DNA of 64,000 nt from assembly GCF_046557915.1 (NCBI RefSeq), contig NZ_JBHEBG010000003.1, forward strand, positions 124,001-188,000, given 5' to 3'. The DNA comes from JBHEBG01 sp046557915. Its GTDB lineage: Bacteria > Bacteroidota > Bacteroidia > Flavobacteriales > Flavobacteriaceae. Position numbers and translations under genes: made by a program. The notes under the pieces are model-generated. The model did not search any database. It saw nothing but the letters and a program-made list of their open reading frames with translations, and was not told where the DNA came from. How positions within the stretch are numbered: position 1 is the stretch's first letter; the number at the start of each line of letters is the position of its first letter. This document shows, piece after piece, positions 50,769 to 59,811 of this stretch.

Positions 50769-53069
50769 TCAAAGTTGTTTTTCTAGGGTTACAATAACCG
50801 ATTTACTTATTGGGGTATTGCTCTTATCGGCAAAATGATTGTAGGGTACCAAGACATTGGTTTCGGGAAAATAAGAAGCCAGGTTACCACGTGGAATGTT
50901 ATATGGAACGACCAAAAAATTAATTGCTTTCCGCTCCTTTTGGTCATAATTGCTTATCAAATTAACAACATCCAACTTTTTAAACCCCTGTTGGGCCATA
51001 TCATCAGGATTCATAAAAACAACCCTTCGCTCGTTAAAAACACCACGATACCTATCGTTTAGTCCATAAATGGTAGTGTTGAACTGGTCGTGTGAGCGTA
51101 TCGTCATCAAAACAAATTGGTTTTCCTTTAAATTATGGTCGGGCAGGTTACACAGGCTAAATTGTGCCTTACCATGTGGAAGTTTACTAAAATCTAACTG
51201 TCTTACATTATTGGGCAGATAAAAACCGGAACCTGAGGATTGTTCGTTTAGGCCCTTAAAACTTTTGATGACCTGTTCCAATTTTTGACGGATGAGATTA
51301 TAATCCTCACTTAAATCTTTCCATGCTACCGGGTGATCTCCTTTGAAATAAGCATGGGCCATTTCCCCGATAATCTCTGGTTCGCTCTTCAGATTGTCTG
51401 AAACTGGTGGCAATATACCCTTCGACCTGTGTACTTTACCCATACTATTTTCTACCGTAAAAAATCTAGGAGTGCCATTTTTATGGTCTAACTCCGACCT
51501 GCCCAGGGTAGGGAGTATTAAAGCTACTTTACCGGGTACCAAATGCGTTCTGTTTAGTTTGGTGCTAATATTTACAGTAAGATTACAGTTTTGCAGGGCT
51601 TCCATAGTATATTCCGTGTCCGATGCCGCTGATACAAAGTTGCCTCCCAGTGCAATAAAAACTTTGGCTTTGTTCTGATACATGGCCTCAATGGCGTGTA
51701 CGGTATCTAAACCTTCCGTGTTTGGGGCCTCAAAACCAAATGTTTTTTCAATCGCCGTATTTAATTCTTTAGATACATGGTGCATAATACCAACACTTCT
51801 GTCTCCCTGCACATTACTGTGTCCACGTACCGGACATGTACCGGCTCCAGGTTTTCCCAGACTACCTTTAAGCAGCAGTAGGTTTACGATTTCCTTTATA
51901 TTGTCTACCCCGTTCTTATGCTGGGTAAGGCCCATGGCCCAACAAATAATAATTTTATTTCTATTGGCCAGCAGATCAACAGCCTCGTTGATCTGTTTTT
52001 GTTCGACCCCGGATTGAGAAATCAATTCTTCTTCGGGGAACCGATCTAAATCGTTTAAAAATTCGTTATATCCATGGGTATAGGTGTTAATGAAATCATG
52101 GTCAAAAACGGTACCGTGTTCCCTGTCCAATGCCGCCAGTTTTTTTATTAGCAGTTTTAACAAGGGAACGTCCTGATTTATTTTTACTTGTAGATGAACA
52201 TCGGTGAGCGATGTTCCGGAGGCCAATACTCCTTTAATTTCCTGAGGGTTTTTAAAGCGGATCATACCCGCTTCTTCCAGCGGATTGATGCTAATTATCT
52301 TTCCGCCATTTTCTTTACATTTCTGTAGAGCCGATAACATTCTTGGATGGTTGGTTCCAGGGTTTTGACCCATAACTATAACCACTTCTGCCTTATCAAA
52401 ATCTTCCAGCTTTACAGAACCTTTGCCTATGCCTAGTGTTTCTGTTAGCGCTACGCCACTAGATTCGTGACACATATTGGAACAATCGGGCATATTATTG
52501 GTGCCAAACGCCCTAACGAACAAGCCATATAAAAAAGCCGCTTCGTTGCTAGATCTACCAGAGGTGTAGAAAATACCTTCATCTGGCGAATCCAAATTAT
52601 GCAGTTCTTGTGCTATGAGGTCAAAAGCGGCCTCCCAGCCAATAGGTTCATAAAAAGTATTGTTGGCCCTTAAAATCATAGGTTCTGTTAACCTACCGCT
52701 TTTGCCTATTTGAAAATCTGTCCATGTAGATAGTTCCTCTATGGAATGACGGGCAAAAAAGTGGGCATCAGCACGTTTTAGGGTTGCTTCTTCTGAAAGT
52801 GCCTTGGCCCCGTTTTCACAATACTCTCCCAATTTAGATGGTTTGTCGGGGTCTGGCCAGGCACAACCTGGGCAGTCAAAACCTTCTTTCTGGTTCATAT
52901 GTGCCAGGGCATTTAAAGAACGTACTACCCCCATTTCCTTAAAAGTATGTTGCAAGGCGGTCTTTACTGCAGTAAGTCCGGCAGCATAGGTGGCAGGTTC
53001 TTTTACAGTGATACCTGTAAATTCCGTAGAACCGGTTACTGAAATCTTTCTCTTTTTATTGTTGCCCAT
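50769..53069 (-). CDS. FdhF/YdeP family molybdopterin oxidoreductase
   Basis: 766 residues. The N-terminal DCPGCAWPDPDKPSKLGEYCENGAKAL near 73-100 is the YdeP-type Cys signature. Mo-bisMGD-binding blocks follow: FYTSGRSSNEAAFLYGLF, NMCHESSGVALTETLGIGKG, VIVMGQNPGTNHPRML, GTCPVRGHSNVQGDRSVGI, and a C-terminal MTIRSHDQFNTTIYGLNDRYRG. It resembles formate dehydrogenase H, but the true substrate of YdeP-like enzymes is not established. No signal peptide, so cytoplasmic. No cofactor or subunit gene is adjacent. Confidence 0.92.
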   Translation of the reverse strand: MGNNKKRKISVTGSTEFTGITVKEPATYAAGLTAVKTALQHTFKEMGVVRSLNALAHMNQKEGFDCPGCAWPDPDKPSKLGEYCENGAKALSEEATLKRADAHFFARHSIEELSTWTDFQIGKSGRLTEPMILRANNTFYEPIGWEAAFDLIAQELHNLDSPDEGIFYTSGRSSNEAAFLYGLFVRAFGTNNMPDCSNMCHESSGVALTETLGIGKGSVKLEDFDKAEVVIVMGQNPGTNHPRMLSALQKCKENGGKIISINPLEEAGMIRFKNPQEIKGVLASGTSLTDVHLQVKINQDVPLLKLLIKKLAALDREHGTVFDHDFINTYTHGYNEFLNDLDRFPEEELISQSGVEQKQINEAVDLLANRNKIIICWAMGLTQHKNGVDNIKEIVNLLLLKGSLGKPGAGTCPVRGHSNVQGDRSVGIMHHVSKELNTAIEKTFGFEAPNTEGLDTVHAIEAMYQNKAKVFIALGGNFVSAASDTEYTMEALQNCNLTVNISTKLNRTHLVPGKVALILPTLGRSELDHKNGTPRFFTVENSMGKVHRSKGILPPVSDNLKSEPEIIGEMAHAYFKGDHPVAWKDLSEDYNLIRQKLEQVIKSFKGLNEQSSGSGFYLPNNVRQLDFSKLPHGKAQFSLCNLPDHNLKENQFVLMTIRSHDQFNTTIYGLNDRYRGVFNERRVVFMNPDDMAQQGFKKLDVVNLISNYDQKERKAINFLVVPYNIPRGNLASYFPETNVLVPYNHFADKSNTPISKSVIVTLEKQL

Positions 53070-53163
53070 GGATAGTAATACGTATAAGGAACACTAAGTT
53101 ATCACAAACTACGGAAATAACAGGATCGCAAACCTGATTGTTTTAGAATTGTGGGAAATTTGG

Positions 53164-53691
53164 TTAAACCCGGGTGAATTTAACAATGAGTTCCTTATGT
53201 TCTGGAAAGAGGGTAATAAGTTCCTGTCTAAGCGGAAGTTCAAAATCCTCAAAATCAAACCCGGGAGAGACCGTGCAACCCACGAGCGAGTAGGAAGTTT
53301 TGTTTATAGTTTTTGCTGCAAACCAGTACCCTCCTGGCACCACAAATTGCGGCTTTTCATTATTGTCAATATCTAGACCTATGGTTATCTCCGTATGTTC
53401 ACCTTTTGGAGAAATCATATGAAGTTCAATCGGCGATCCCTTATGAAAATGCCAAATTTCGTCTTGTTTGATTTTGTGAAATGCAGAAAAGGTATCCGAG
53501 GTCAATAGAAAATAAATGGCGGTGGTGTAGTTACGCTTGCCTCCATAATTTGCAGCAAGATTATCGGGGCTTATTTCCCCAATACTTCTATAGGTTTCCC
53601 TAAAATACCCCCCTTCTGGATGTGGTTGTAGATTTAAGGTTTTCACCAGTTGAGTGACTTCGTTCATAGGAATGCTATTATGGTTCATCAA
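53164..53691 (-). CDS. Cupin DUF985 family protein
   Basis: 175 residues. The DUF985 signature is LNLQPHPEGGYFRETYRS near 22-40, then TAIYFLLTSDTFSAFHKIKQDEIWHFHKGSPIELHMI, VVPGGYWFAA and YSLVGCTVSPGFDFEDFEL. This is a YML079-like cupin of unknown ligand. It lies 2 bp after the next cupin gene upstream (53694-54110), so the two are probably cotranscribed. The start could also be the ATG at 53688. Confidence 0.9.
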   Translation of the reverse strand: MMNHNSIPMNEVTQLVKTLNLQPHPEGGYFRETYRSIGEISPDNLAANYGGKRNYTTAIYFLLTSDTFSAFHKIKQDEIWHFHKGSPIELHMISPKGEHTEITIGLDIDNNEKPQFVVPGGYWFAAKTINKTSYSLVGCTVSPGFDFEDFELPLRQELITLFPEHKELIVKFTRV

Positions 53692-53693
53692 TA

Positions 53694-54110
53694 CTATTTT
53701 TTAATAACGGTTACCGGATTTCCCTTGGTGGCCGCATAGAAAACTATTATTTCTGCAGGTTGGGACCCTTCATTTTTTCCATAGTGAAAGGTATTTACCA
53801 ATTCTACAATAGGGTCGCCTGCTTTAAGGTGCAAAGTGTTCTTGTATTCGTCTATTACCGTTAGTTCTCCTTTGAGCAATACCCCTGCATTGATTACAAG
53901 ATGTTTGTGTACCGGTAATTGGGTGTTGGGTGGAATCGTATACTTTAAGATTTTTATTTGCGGATCACCTTCTGGGTAATGTGGTAGTTTGTTGCCGTCC
54001 CAACTGGTTTCGGTCTCTACCAAGGTAACTACTTCGGTCTTGGTTGGTTGCTCTTTGCACGAAATCAATAAAAAGCTTAGTATTAGTGCCAAAAAAAGAG
54101 AAGTTCTCAT
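53694..54110 (-). CDS. Cupin-domain lipoprotein
   Basis: 138 residues with a lipoprotein signal (FLLISC, Cys18). A small cupin barrel follows: YTIPPNTQLPVHKHLVINAGVLLKGELTVI supplies two His and a following segment LKAGDPIVELVNTFHYGKNEG a third. Likely periplasmic or outer-membrane anchored metal cupin; ligand unknown. It lies 2 bp upstream of the DUF985 cupin gene. Confidence 0.87.
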   Translation of the reverse strand: MRTSLFLALILSFLLISCKEQPTKTEVVTLVETETSWDGNKLPHYPEGDPQIKILKYTIPPNTQLPVHKHLVINAGVLLKGELTVIDEYKNTLHLKAGDPIVELVNTFHYGKNEGSQPAEIIVFYAATKGNPVTVIKK

Positions 54111-54160
54111 ACTTGATTAAATTAGGTTTTTCGCAAGAAGTACAAAATCCCGTTTTGCAA

Positions 54161-54661
54161 TTATTTGATCCAATCGTTAGAATTTTTTCTCTTGGAATAA
54201 TCTACAAGACCCGATGGATAGTTGATCCAATCAATTTGTTTTATTATTTTCCCCGAAGTGTTAAAAATCAGAATGGTAGTAAAATGCATAGCTTCAAAGG
54301 AGTGTTCTCCCCATTTGAAAGGGGTAAAATATCCTTTTGTAACAACTGTTGTTTCGTCAAAAACCTGATGATCAATGACTAGGGTAACGGCATCGCTCTT
54401 ATGGAAGTTTGGGTTTTGCCAGTCAAAAAAAGCGGTAAGAGCTCTTTTACCTTCAATTTTGTCGCCGTTAACAATATCTTCCAAAATGACGTCGTCGTGA
54501 TAAAAGCTTAAAAACTTTTGAAAATCTTTCCGCAACTGAAATGTTTCGTAATAGGCAGTAGCTATTTCTTCAATCTTGTCTGTTTTAGACCGTTCAACAC
54601 AGGAGACATTCACCAAAAACAATAGGCATGTGCAACTAACCAATGACATCTTAACCTTCAT
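54161..54661 (-). CDS. NTF2-like (SnoaL) lipoprotein
   Basis: 166 residues. The signal peptide ends in VSC (Cys21 in LVNVSCVE). The mature part is NTF2-like: AYYETFQLRKDFQKFLSFYHDDVILED, GKRALTAFFDW, VTKGYFTPFKWGEHSFEAMHFTTILIF. The fold is used for small-ligand binding or isomerisation. It is 50 bp upstream of the cupin lipoprotein gene on the same strand. Confidence 0.85.
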   Translation of the reverse strand: MKVKMSLVSCTCLLFLVNVSCVERSKTDKIEEIATAYYETFQLRKDFQKFLSFYHDDVILEDIVNGDKIEGKRALTAFFDWQNPNFHKSDAVTLVIDHQVFDETTVVTKGYFTPFKWGEHSFEAMHFTTILIFNTSGKIIKQIDWINYPSGLVDYSKRKNSNDWIK

Positions 54662-54841
54662 ATCTTTTCGCAGTTAAAATAAAATTAAAGACTTCTGCCA
54701 AATTAATTATTTAAAACCGAAAGCCCTGTTAAAAAAGGTTTGGGTTTTATTTGTTCTATAGCGATAATTAAGTAGGATATAATGTCCTAATTCTGAATAC
54801 TCGGTTGTCATTAGAGAAAATTAATCATTAAACTAAGACAA

Positions 54842-55270
54842 ATGGACATTACGCATAATTTAGTTATTAAGGCTACAGCAGAAAGGGTTTACAAAGCGGT
54901 GGCTACGGAAAATGGCATCAAAGGTTGGTGGTCCAAGAACTGTACTGTTGGCGAAACGGTAGGAACAACATCACATTTGAAGTTCGACAAACAGGGAACT
55001 TTGGTGGAAATGGGATTTAAAACCTTAGACTTGCAACCCAACAAGGTAGTATGGGAGTGTATAGAAAATGCTAACCCTGCTTGGTTGGGAACGCAAATCA
55101 ATACGGAGATCTCTGAAGACGAGAAAGGGTGCAAGGTAGTTTTTAAACATACGGGGTTTGAAGATAAATGGGCAGGACACGATGCCTTCGAAATGACGAA
55201 AGGCGGTTGGGACCACTTTGTTGGCAGTCTTGTCTCTTTTTGTGAAAAGGGAGAGGGCCAACCTTGGTGA
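54842..55270 (+). CDS. SRPBCC/AHSA1-type START-like protein
   Basis: 142 residues. HNLVIKATAERVYKAVATENGIKGWWSKNCT is the AHSA1 N-terminal signature and GGWDHFVGSLVSFCEKGEG the usual end. These proteins bind hydrophobic ligands in a deep cavity. It lies in a 620-bp stretch between two minus-strand operons and converges with the ECF42-like sigma gene. Families of this type are often next to ECF41/42 sigma genes and YCII proteins. Confidence 0.9.
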   Translation: MDITHNLVIKATAERVYKAVATENGIKGWWSKNCTVGETVGTTSHLKFDKQGTLVEMGFKTLDLQPNKVVWECIENANPAWLGTQINTEISEDEKGCKVVFKHTGFEDKWAGHDAFEMTKGGWDHFVGSLVSFCEKGEGQPW

Positions 55271-55284
55271 AGACAAAAACTTAC

Positions 55285-56562
55285 CTATTGCGTGGTTTTT
55301 GAAGCTCGAAGTCTTTTTTCACAAATTTCAATTTTCTTTAGTAAAAATCTATGTTCTGTAGGGGAAGGCCTTAAACTTAAGGCTTTCCCCAAAAAGAAAA
55401 TGGCTTGCTCGTAATTGTGCAACTTCATATGAAATATCCCCTGGGTGGCCGGTAGTAGGTGGTAGTTTTTTAACTCGCTATGGGTATTCAGTTTTTGTAA
55501 GGACAATAGTGAAGCTTGCAACCCTTTTAATTTACTCTCTATAATCGCTAAATTTAGCTTAATGATGGCGCTTGGTTTATGATGTTGCAGCAACATATAG
55601 AGTTTATGGATATTTTTCCAATTGGTACCGTCAAAGTCCCGGGCCGTGCAATGTTCGGCAGCAATGTTAGCTTCTATATGATAAGTGGAAAGTGTTTTGT
55701 CATGGGCAGATTTTTGCAAATATTGCATTCCATAAACAATCAATTCTTGGTTCCACAGGGAGCGGTCCTGATCTTCAAACAACACCAGGGCCCCTTGTTT
55801 ATCTATTCTAGCATCAAACCTTGCGGTATGGAAACACATAAGGGAAAGTAGGGCAAATATTTTTTTGTTCTCATCAAAACGGTTCGCCAATAGTTTTGTT
55901 AATCTAATCGCTTCTAGACATAAGTCTCGCCTGATTAAAGAATCGTTCGCGCTAGAATTATAGCCTTCATTGAAAAGTAAATACAAAGTCAAGGTTACTA
56001 CATCCAACCTGTTTTCCAATTGTTTGCCGCTGGGTATCTCAAATGAGGGCCCCAATTCCCGAATATTGGTCTTTGCCCTGTAAAGTCGCTTACTTATTGT
56101 AGACTCTGTAGTTAGCAATGCCTTTGCAACTTCCTTTACCCCAAAACCACATAACGTTTTTAAAGTAAGTGCAATTTGAGACTGGAGATTAATTGCTGGG
56201 TGGCAACAGGTAAAGATCATTCGTAACTGATTGTCCTCAATTTCACCTTGAAGGAAAATTGTACCGATTTCATTCTTGGAATAACGTGCCGCAACATGGT
56301 TCCAATGGTGCTCCTTCTTCATTTTGTTGCGCTTTAGCTCATTGAATACCTTACGTTTGGCAACTTGTATTAGCCAGGCACTGGGATTTTCTGGAATACC
56401 CTTAACACTCCAATGATCCATGGCGGTTATGAGGGTTTCCTGTACAATGTCTTCGGCCAGCTGAATATGGGAGGCCCCAAAAATCCGGGTCAGGGTAGCC
56501 ACTAATTTTCCATATTCCTTTCTAAAAAGGTGCGCTACAATATGATGGCTATCGGCTGTCAA
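55285..56562 (-). CDS. ECF42-like sigma factor with C-terminal TPR-like extension
   Basis: 425 residues, far longer than the normal 170-190 of ECF sigmas. Region 2 is FGASHIQLAEDIVQETLITAMDHW; region 4 is LKTLCGFGVKEVAKALLTTESTISKRLYRAK. A C-terminal half of 230 residues follows (LYLLFNEGYNSSANDSLIRRDLCLEAIRL, then helical repeats). The pattern matches ECF42, whose extension is needed for activity and which lacks an anti-sigma factor. The neighbour at 56566 is a DGPF-containing YCII protein, the standard ECF42 partner. The start is TTG at 56562, forced by the upstream gene's TAG six bases before. Confidence 0.93.
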   Translation of the reverse strand: MTADSHHIVAHLFRKEYGKLVATLTRIFGASHIQLAEDIVQETLITAMDHWSVKGIPENPSAWLIQVAKRKVFNELKRNKMKKEHHWNHVAARYSKNEIGTIFLQGEIEDNQLRMIFTCCHPAINLQSQIALTLKTLCGFGVKEVAKALLTTESTISKRLYRAKTNIRELGPSFEIPSGKQLENRLDVVTLTLYLLFNEGYNSSANDSLIRRDLCLEAIRLTKLLANRFDENKKIFALLSLMCFHTARFDARIDKQGALVLFEDQDRSLWNQELIVYGMQYLQKSAHDKTLSTYHIEANIAAEHCTARDFDGTNWKNIHKLYMLLQHHKPSAIIKLNLAIIESKLKGLQASLLSLQKLNTHSELKNYHLLPATQGIFHMKLHNYEQAIFFLGKALSLRPSPTEHRFLLKKIEICEKRLRASKTTQ

Positions 56563-56565
56563 GAA

Positions 56566-56904
56566 CTACTTCATTTTAGGAAACACAATAGGCCTAACCT
56601 CTATACTATAAGGCCCCAAATGAGGTGAAGATTGCGCAATATTGCTGGCTTCATCCAAGTCTTTGGCCGCAATAATGAAAAACCCGGCGATAATTTCCTT
56701 GGATTCCAAAAAAGGCCCATCCGTAGTAATTTTGTCGGTCTTGGAGGTTAATAGACTACCATTTTCCTGTAAACGTTGCCCGGCCAGGTAATTTTCACCC
56801 AAGGTATTTACCCAATTTGTATAACCGGCCATGATTTTTTGCAGTTCATCCGGTGACATATGGTTCATACCATCTCCTCTTAATATCAATAAAAATTCTT
56901 GCAT
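56566..56904 (-). CDS. YCII-related (DGPF) protein
   Basis: 112 residues. MQEFLLILRGDG opens a YciI-like ferredoxin fold, TDGPFLESKEIIAGFFII near 62-80 holds the DGPF motif, and PHLGPYSIEVRPI closes it. The family is tightly linked to ECF42 sigma factors, often as their target genes. The sigma gene begins 3 bp downstream, so both are on one transcript. Biochemical activity is unknown. Confidence 0.92.
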   Translation of the reverse strand: MQEFLLILRGDGMNHMSPDELQKIMAGYTNWVNTLGENYLAGQRLQENGSLLTSKTDKITTDGPFLESKEIIAGFFIIAAKDLDEASNIAQSSPHLGPYSIEVRPIVFPKMK

Positions 56905-57123
56905 ACTATTTTTCTATGTAGACAATTAAAACAACGACATTAGGACAGGGTAAGCACATTATTATCTATGTCTAAATTTATGTCCATACTGGGGTACGGT
57001 AAAGATAACCAATTGCTTAGGTTCTATTAATAAAAGGGAAGGACCCCTAATGTTTTTGCGTTGCTATGGCAAAGTAACGTTCTTTGTTTAAGTAAGTCTA
57101 ACCCCGTGTCGGCATTGGGTTTC

Positions 57124-58392
57124 TTATTTATAATCACCAAAAGTATCGTTCAATATCGATTCCCCGTTAGCGTCTGCCACGCTTACATGGCGTACTTCCC
57201 CGGCTCCCAAAAAACGGTACCGGACACCTACCAATTTACCAATGGATTTGCTATAGGCCCCTTCAAAGATTGTTTTGCCGTCCAAAGCTATAAGCACTTT
57301 TTTATCTTTTACCTCTAAATGTACATTCCTGAATTCCGAAAAATCGGCGCCAAAGGCAGAAAGATCATGTTCCTTACCGTTTAAATAGAGGTCGTTTAGC
57401 ATTAATGAGATGTCCGAAACACATCCAGTAATGGAAAAAGGTAAAATAAAAGCTCCTTCGGTACCAAGAAGCAATATATTAATGTTTTGACACACGGCCC
57501 ACTTGTCTTTATAGGCATTACGGATCGATGTGTTGAACGTTATGTTATCTCCTGATACATTTCCGAAATCCTGTACCTTATGAAAACTACTACCTACAGG
57601 TGTTTCGTTCACTGCAATTTCATCGATTATACTACTGCTAAAGGCCAGTTTTTCGTCCAAAAAACCGTCTTGGTCCACATATTTGGGAATGGGTCTGTAA
57701 TCTATTGCCCCCATCCAACTGTCGGACTTTACAAAAAGGTCATGTTCCTTTACTATTTTACCATCTAAGAGCAATTTGGCCCTGAAATAACCAGGGTAAT
57801 AGTAAATTCCTGTGGCCTGTTTTTGATTGGCCTTTACGCCAAAACTTTTTTGGGTGTCCCAAGACTGTTGAATAGAGATGCTGTCCGCACGCACAGAACC
57901 TAAGTCAAAATTAAAAATTACGGTGTTGGGTATCCCTTCGGTAACAGGCTGGCTGCTAAACTGAATTTGTGAAAGATCTGCAATGGAAGGATTGCTTTTA
58001 TTGAGATTGATCATAGAAAACAAGGAGATCAATAAAATCAGTAGAAATGCCGAGGACATTAGTACCAAAGCAATATGGGATTTCTTTTTTCGGTTTTCTG
58101 CCTTAGCCTTCGGTAATTTGCCCTTCTGCTTAAAATCTCTCCAATTTAGATAACCGGCAAATTGTGCAAGTGTATTTAAGGTGCTTATGCTGGGTGTGCC
58201 TTGGTATTTTAACCTTCCCCAAACGCGCTTAAGGGTTGTAGGGCTAAGTAGTACATTGGTCTCTTGCCTAATAGCTTCGCTTAATTCGGTATAAACCTCA
58301 TTATGCCATAAGTCTGCGCTTCCCCATCCCAGTTTATTTTCTATTAGTGCTCTGCACCGCTGTAATAATATGTCCTCATTCTGTTTCTTCAT
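57124..58392 (-). CDS. Membrane-anchored HTH-like regulator with extracytoplasmic sensor domain
   Basis: 422 residues from the ATG at 58392 (an ATG 9 bp upstream is also possible). Residues about 1-90 form a helical, HTH-like region with the flavobacterial pattern CRALIENKLGWGSADLW, LSPTTLKRVWGRLKY and TLNTLAQFAGYLNWRDF. One TM segment lies at about 106-127 (ALVLMSSAFLLILLISLF). The rest, about 290 residues, is extracytoplasmic and beta-rich, ending in a LamG-like stretch (VHLEVKDKKVLIALDGKTIFEG). The topology resembles ToxR/CadC-type one-component regulators. It is divergent from a LamG-like secreted protein. Regulatory function is inferred. Confidence 0.75.
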   Translation of the reverse strand: MKKQNEDILLQRCRALIENKLGWGSADLWHNEVYTELSEAIRQETNVLLSPTTLKRVWGRLKYQGTPSISTLNTLAQFAGYLNWRDFKQKGKLPKAKAENRKKKSHIALVLMSSAFLLILLISLFSMINLNKSNPSIADLSQIQFSSQPVTEGIPNTVIFNFDLGSVRADSISIQQSWDTQKSFGVKANQKQATGIYYYPGYFRAKLLLDGKIVKEHDLFVKSDSWMGAIDYRPIPKYVDQDGFLDEKLAFSSSIIDEIAVNETPVGSSFHKVQDFGNVSGDNITFNTSIRNAYKDKWAVCQNINILLLGTEGAFILPFSITGCVSDISLMLNDLYLNGKEHDLSAFGADFSEFRNVHLEVKDKKVLIALDGKTIFEGAYSKSIGKLVGVRYRFLGAGEVRHVSVADANGESILNDTFGDYK

Positions 58393-58431
58393 GTACTGCA
58401 AAAATCATCAATTTATCCGATGTGGTCAATA

Positions 58432-58459
58432 TTGAACGGATTTGCTCGGATTTGTTCAA
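58432..58459. promoter_or_regulatory. Composite repeat between divergent genes
   Basis: TTGAAC at 58432-58437 and GTTCAA at 58454-58459 form a 6-bp inverted repeat. Overlapping its interior are two head-to-tail decamers, CGGATTTGCT (58437-58446) and CGGATTTGTT (58447-58456), with exact 10-bp periodicity. It lies 44 bp before the LamG-like start and 40 bp before the HTH-gene start on the other strand, a good place for an operator. Confidence 0.5.
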
Positions 58460-58502
58460 ATGGGGTCCGGCCCAATTATTTAGTTTTAAAAAAAATGCAA
58501 TC

Positions 58503-59603
58503 ATGAACAAATTTGTAATACTCTTAATACTGAGTTTAGTTTATTCACAAACCCATTTCTCCCAACAAACCATTCCTATGGATACCACCAATTGGGACGT
58601 AACGGCCAATGCCCATCTATTTGAGAACTACAAGGGCAAGGATGCCGTTTACCTCCAAGGTGGATTGGCAACACTTAAAGATACCAAATTCATAAACGGA
58701 ACCATAGAATTTGATATGTATCTTGATGGTCGTAGAGGATTTCCAGGGATTAGATTTCGAAGATTTGATGATGTTAACAGTGAGTACTTTTACGTAAGAC
58801 CCCACCAATCTGGAAACCCAGATGCAAATCAGGCTTTATCCATTTTTAACAGAATGGCCTCTTGGCAATTGTTTCACGGGCCTGCCTATTCTGTACCCTA
58901 TGTGTATAAGGTCGATGATTGGACGCATGTTAAACTTGTGGTCAATGGAAAGCGGGCACAAGTATATTTTGACCATGCCGAAAAACCACATCTTTCATGG
59001 TACCTAAGACACAGCCCCAAGGAAGGTAATTTATCTATCGGGGGAAGTGGCGCAGCGGTACATTATGCCGATTTTAAGATAGACAAGCAAGCCAGTGAAA
59101 TGGTAGATTTTAAAGTTGCGGAGACCAAGCCCATACCGGGGATTATAAAAGAGTGGGAGATTTCGGATAAGTTTGATGAAAGTGCATTGACGAACACTGA
59201 TGGGTTACCGGCATTGATCAAAGCAAGAAAATGGATCAATAAAATACAAACAGAAGAGAATAACGCCGCGGACATAGCAAGGGTAACAGATCGTTACGGA
59301 TCCGATGGCAATACGGTATTTGCCAAACTAACGGTTAGATCGGCTAAGGCCCAGGAAAAACTTTTTCATTTTGGATATAGCGATCGGGTAGTACTAATAC
59401 TGAATGGCAAACCCATCTACAAGGGCAACAACGGATTTAGCACCCGCGATTATCGTTATTTGGGCACTATTGGTCTTTTTGAGACCGTCTATTTAAATCT
59501 AAAACAAGGTAAAAACGAAATACTGCTGGCAGTATCCGAAGATTTTGGCGGTTGGGGGGTAACGGCAAAGTTTGAAGACCCCCAAGGAATACAATTGCAG
59601 TAA
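58503..59603 (+). CDS. Secreted LamG/concanavalin-like domain protein
   Basis: 366 residues from the ATG at 58503, which begins a signal peptide (MNKFVILLILSLVYSQ, cleavage near FSQQ). The longer frame from 58347 would place that signal 52 residues in and overlap the divergent gene. Residues about 20-185 form a LamG/DUF1080-like sandwich (FINGTIEFDMYLDGRRGFPGIRFRRFD, WTHVKLVVNGKRAQVYFD, YADFKID). Residues about 205-366 form a second beta-rich domain (YSDRVVLILNGKPIYKG, LKQGKNEILLAVSEDFGGWG) like carbohydrate-binding modules. Sugar binding is likely but unproved. Confidence 0.82.
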   Translation: MNKFVILLILSLVYSQTHFSQQTIPMDTTNWDVTANAHLFENYKGKDAVYLQGGLATLKDTKFINGTIEFDMYLDGRRGFPGIRFRRFDDVNSEYFYVRPHQSGNPDANQALSIFNRMASWQLFHGPAYSVPYVYKVDDWTHVKLVVNGKRAQVYFDHAEKPHLSWYLRHSPKEGNLSIGGSGAAVHYADFKIDKQASEMVDFKVAETKPIPGIIKEWEISDKFDESALTNTDGLPALIKARKWINKIQTEENNAADIARVTDRYGSDGNTVFAKLTVRSAKAQEKLFHFGYSDRVVLILNGKPIYKGNNGFSTRDYRYLGTIGLFETVYLNLKQGKNEILLAVSEDFGGWGVTAKFEDPQGIQLQ

Positions 59604-59645
59604 CAAATGCATAGATAATAGTACATTTCTCTTTTTCTTATGGTG

Positions 59646-59676
59646 GCCCGGCCGGTACGTCCCAGTACCTCCGGGC
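59646..59676 (+). terminator. GC-rich hairpin, possible terminator
   Basis: GCCCGG-CC-GGTAC pairs with GTACC-T-CCGGGC around a 6-nt loop, with one small internal mismatch, 42 bp after the LamG-like stop. Only TTTG follows, so the T tract is poor. The rest of 59604-59849 shows no gene. Confidence 0.4.
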
Positions 59677-59811
59677 TTTGCCTTTCACTGCGTTAACGGT
59701 ACTAGATTGTGGACAAGGTGACCGCTAAGTATTTATTTTTCCTTAATTCCATCATTTTATTCCCCATTGCTGCAACCCTTTGTTTTTTGAACTGTCTATT
59801 ATTGAAAAGAA

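Noticed and set aside
57061..57085. GGCAAAGTAACG resembling the Crp/Fnr half site
   Set aside because: Only one half matches, and no TAnnTTTG box lies 29.5 bp from the centre.
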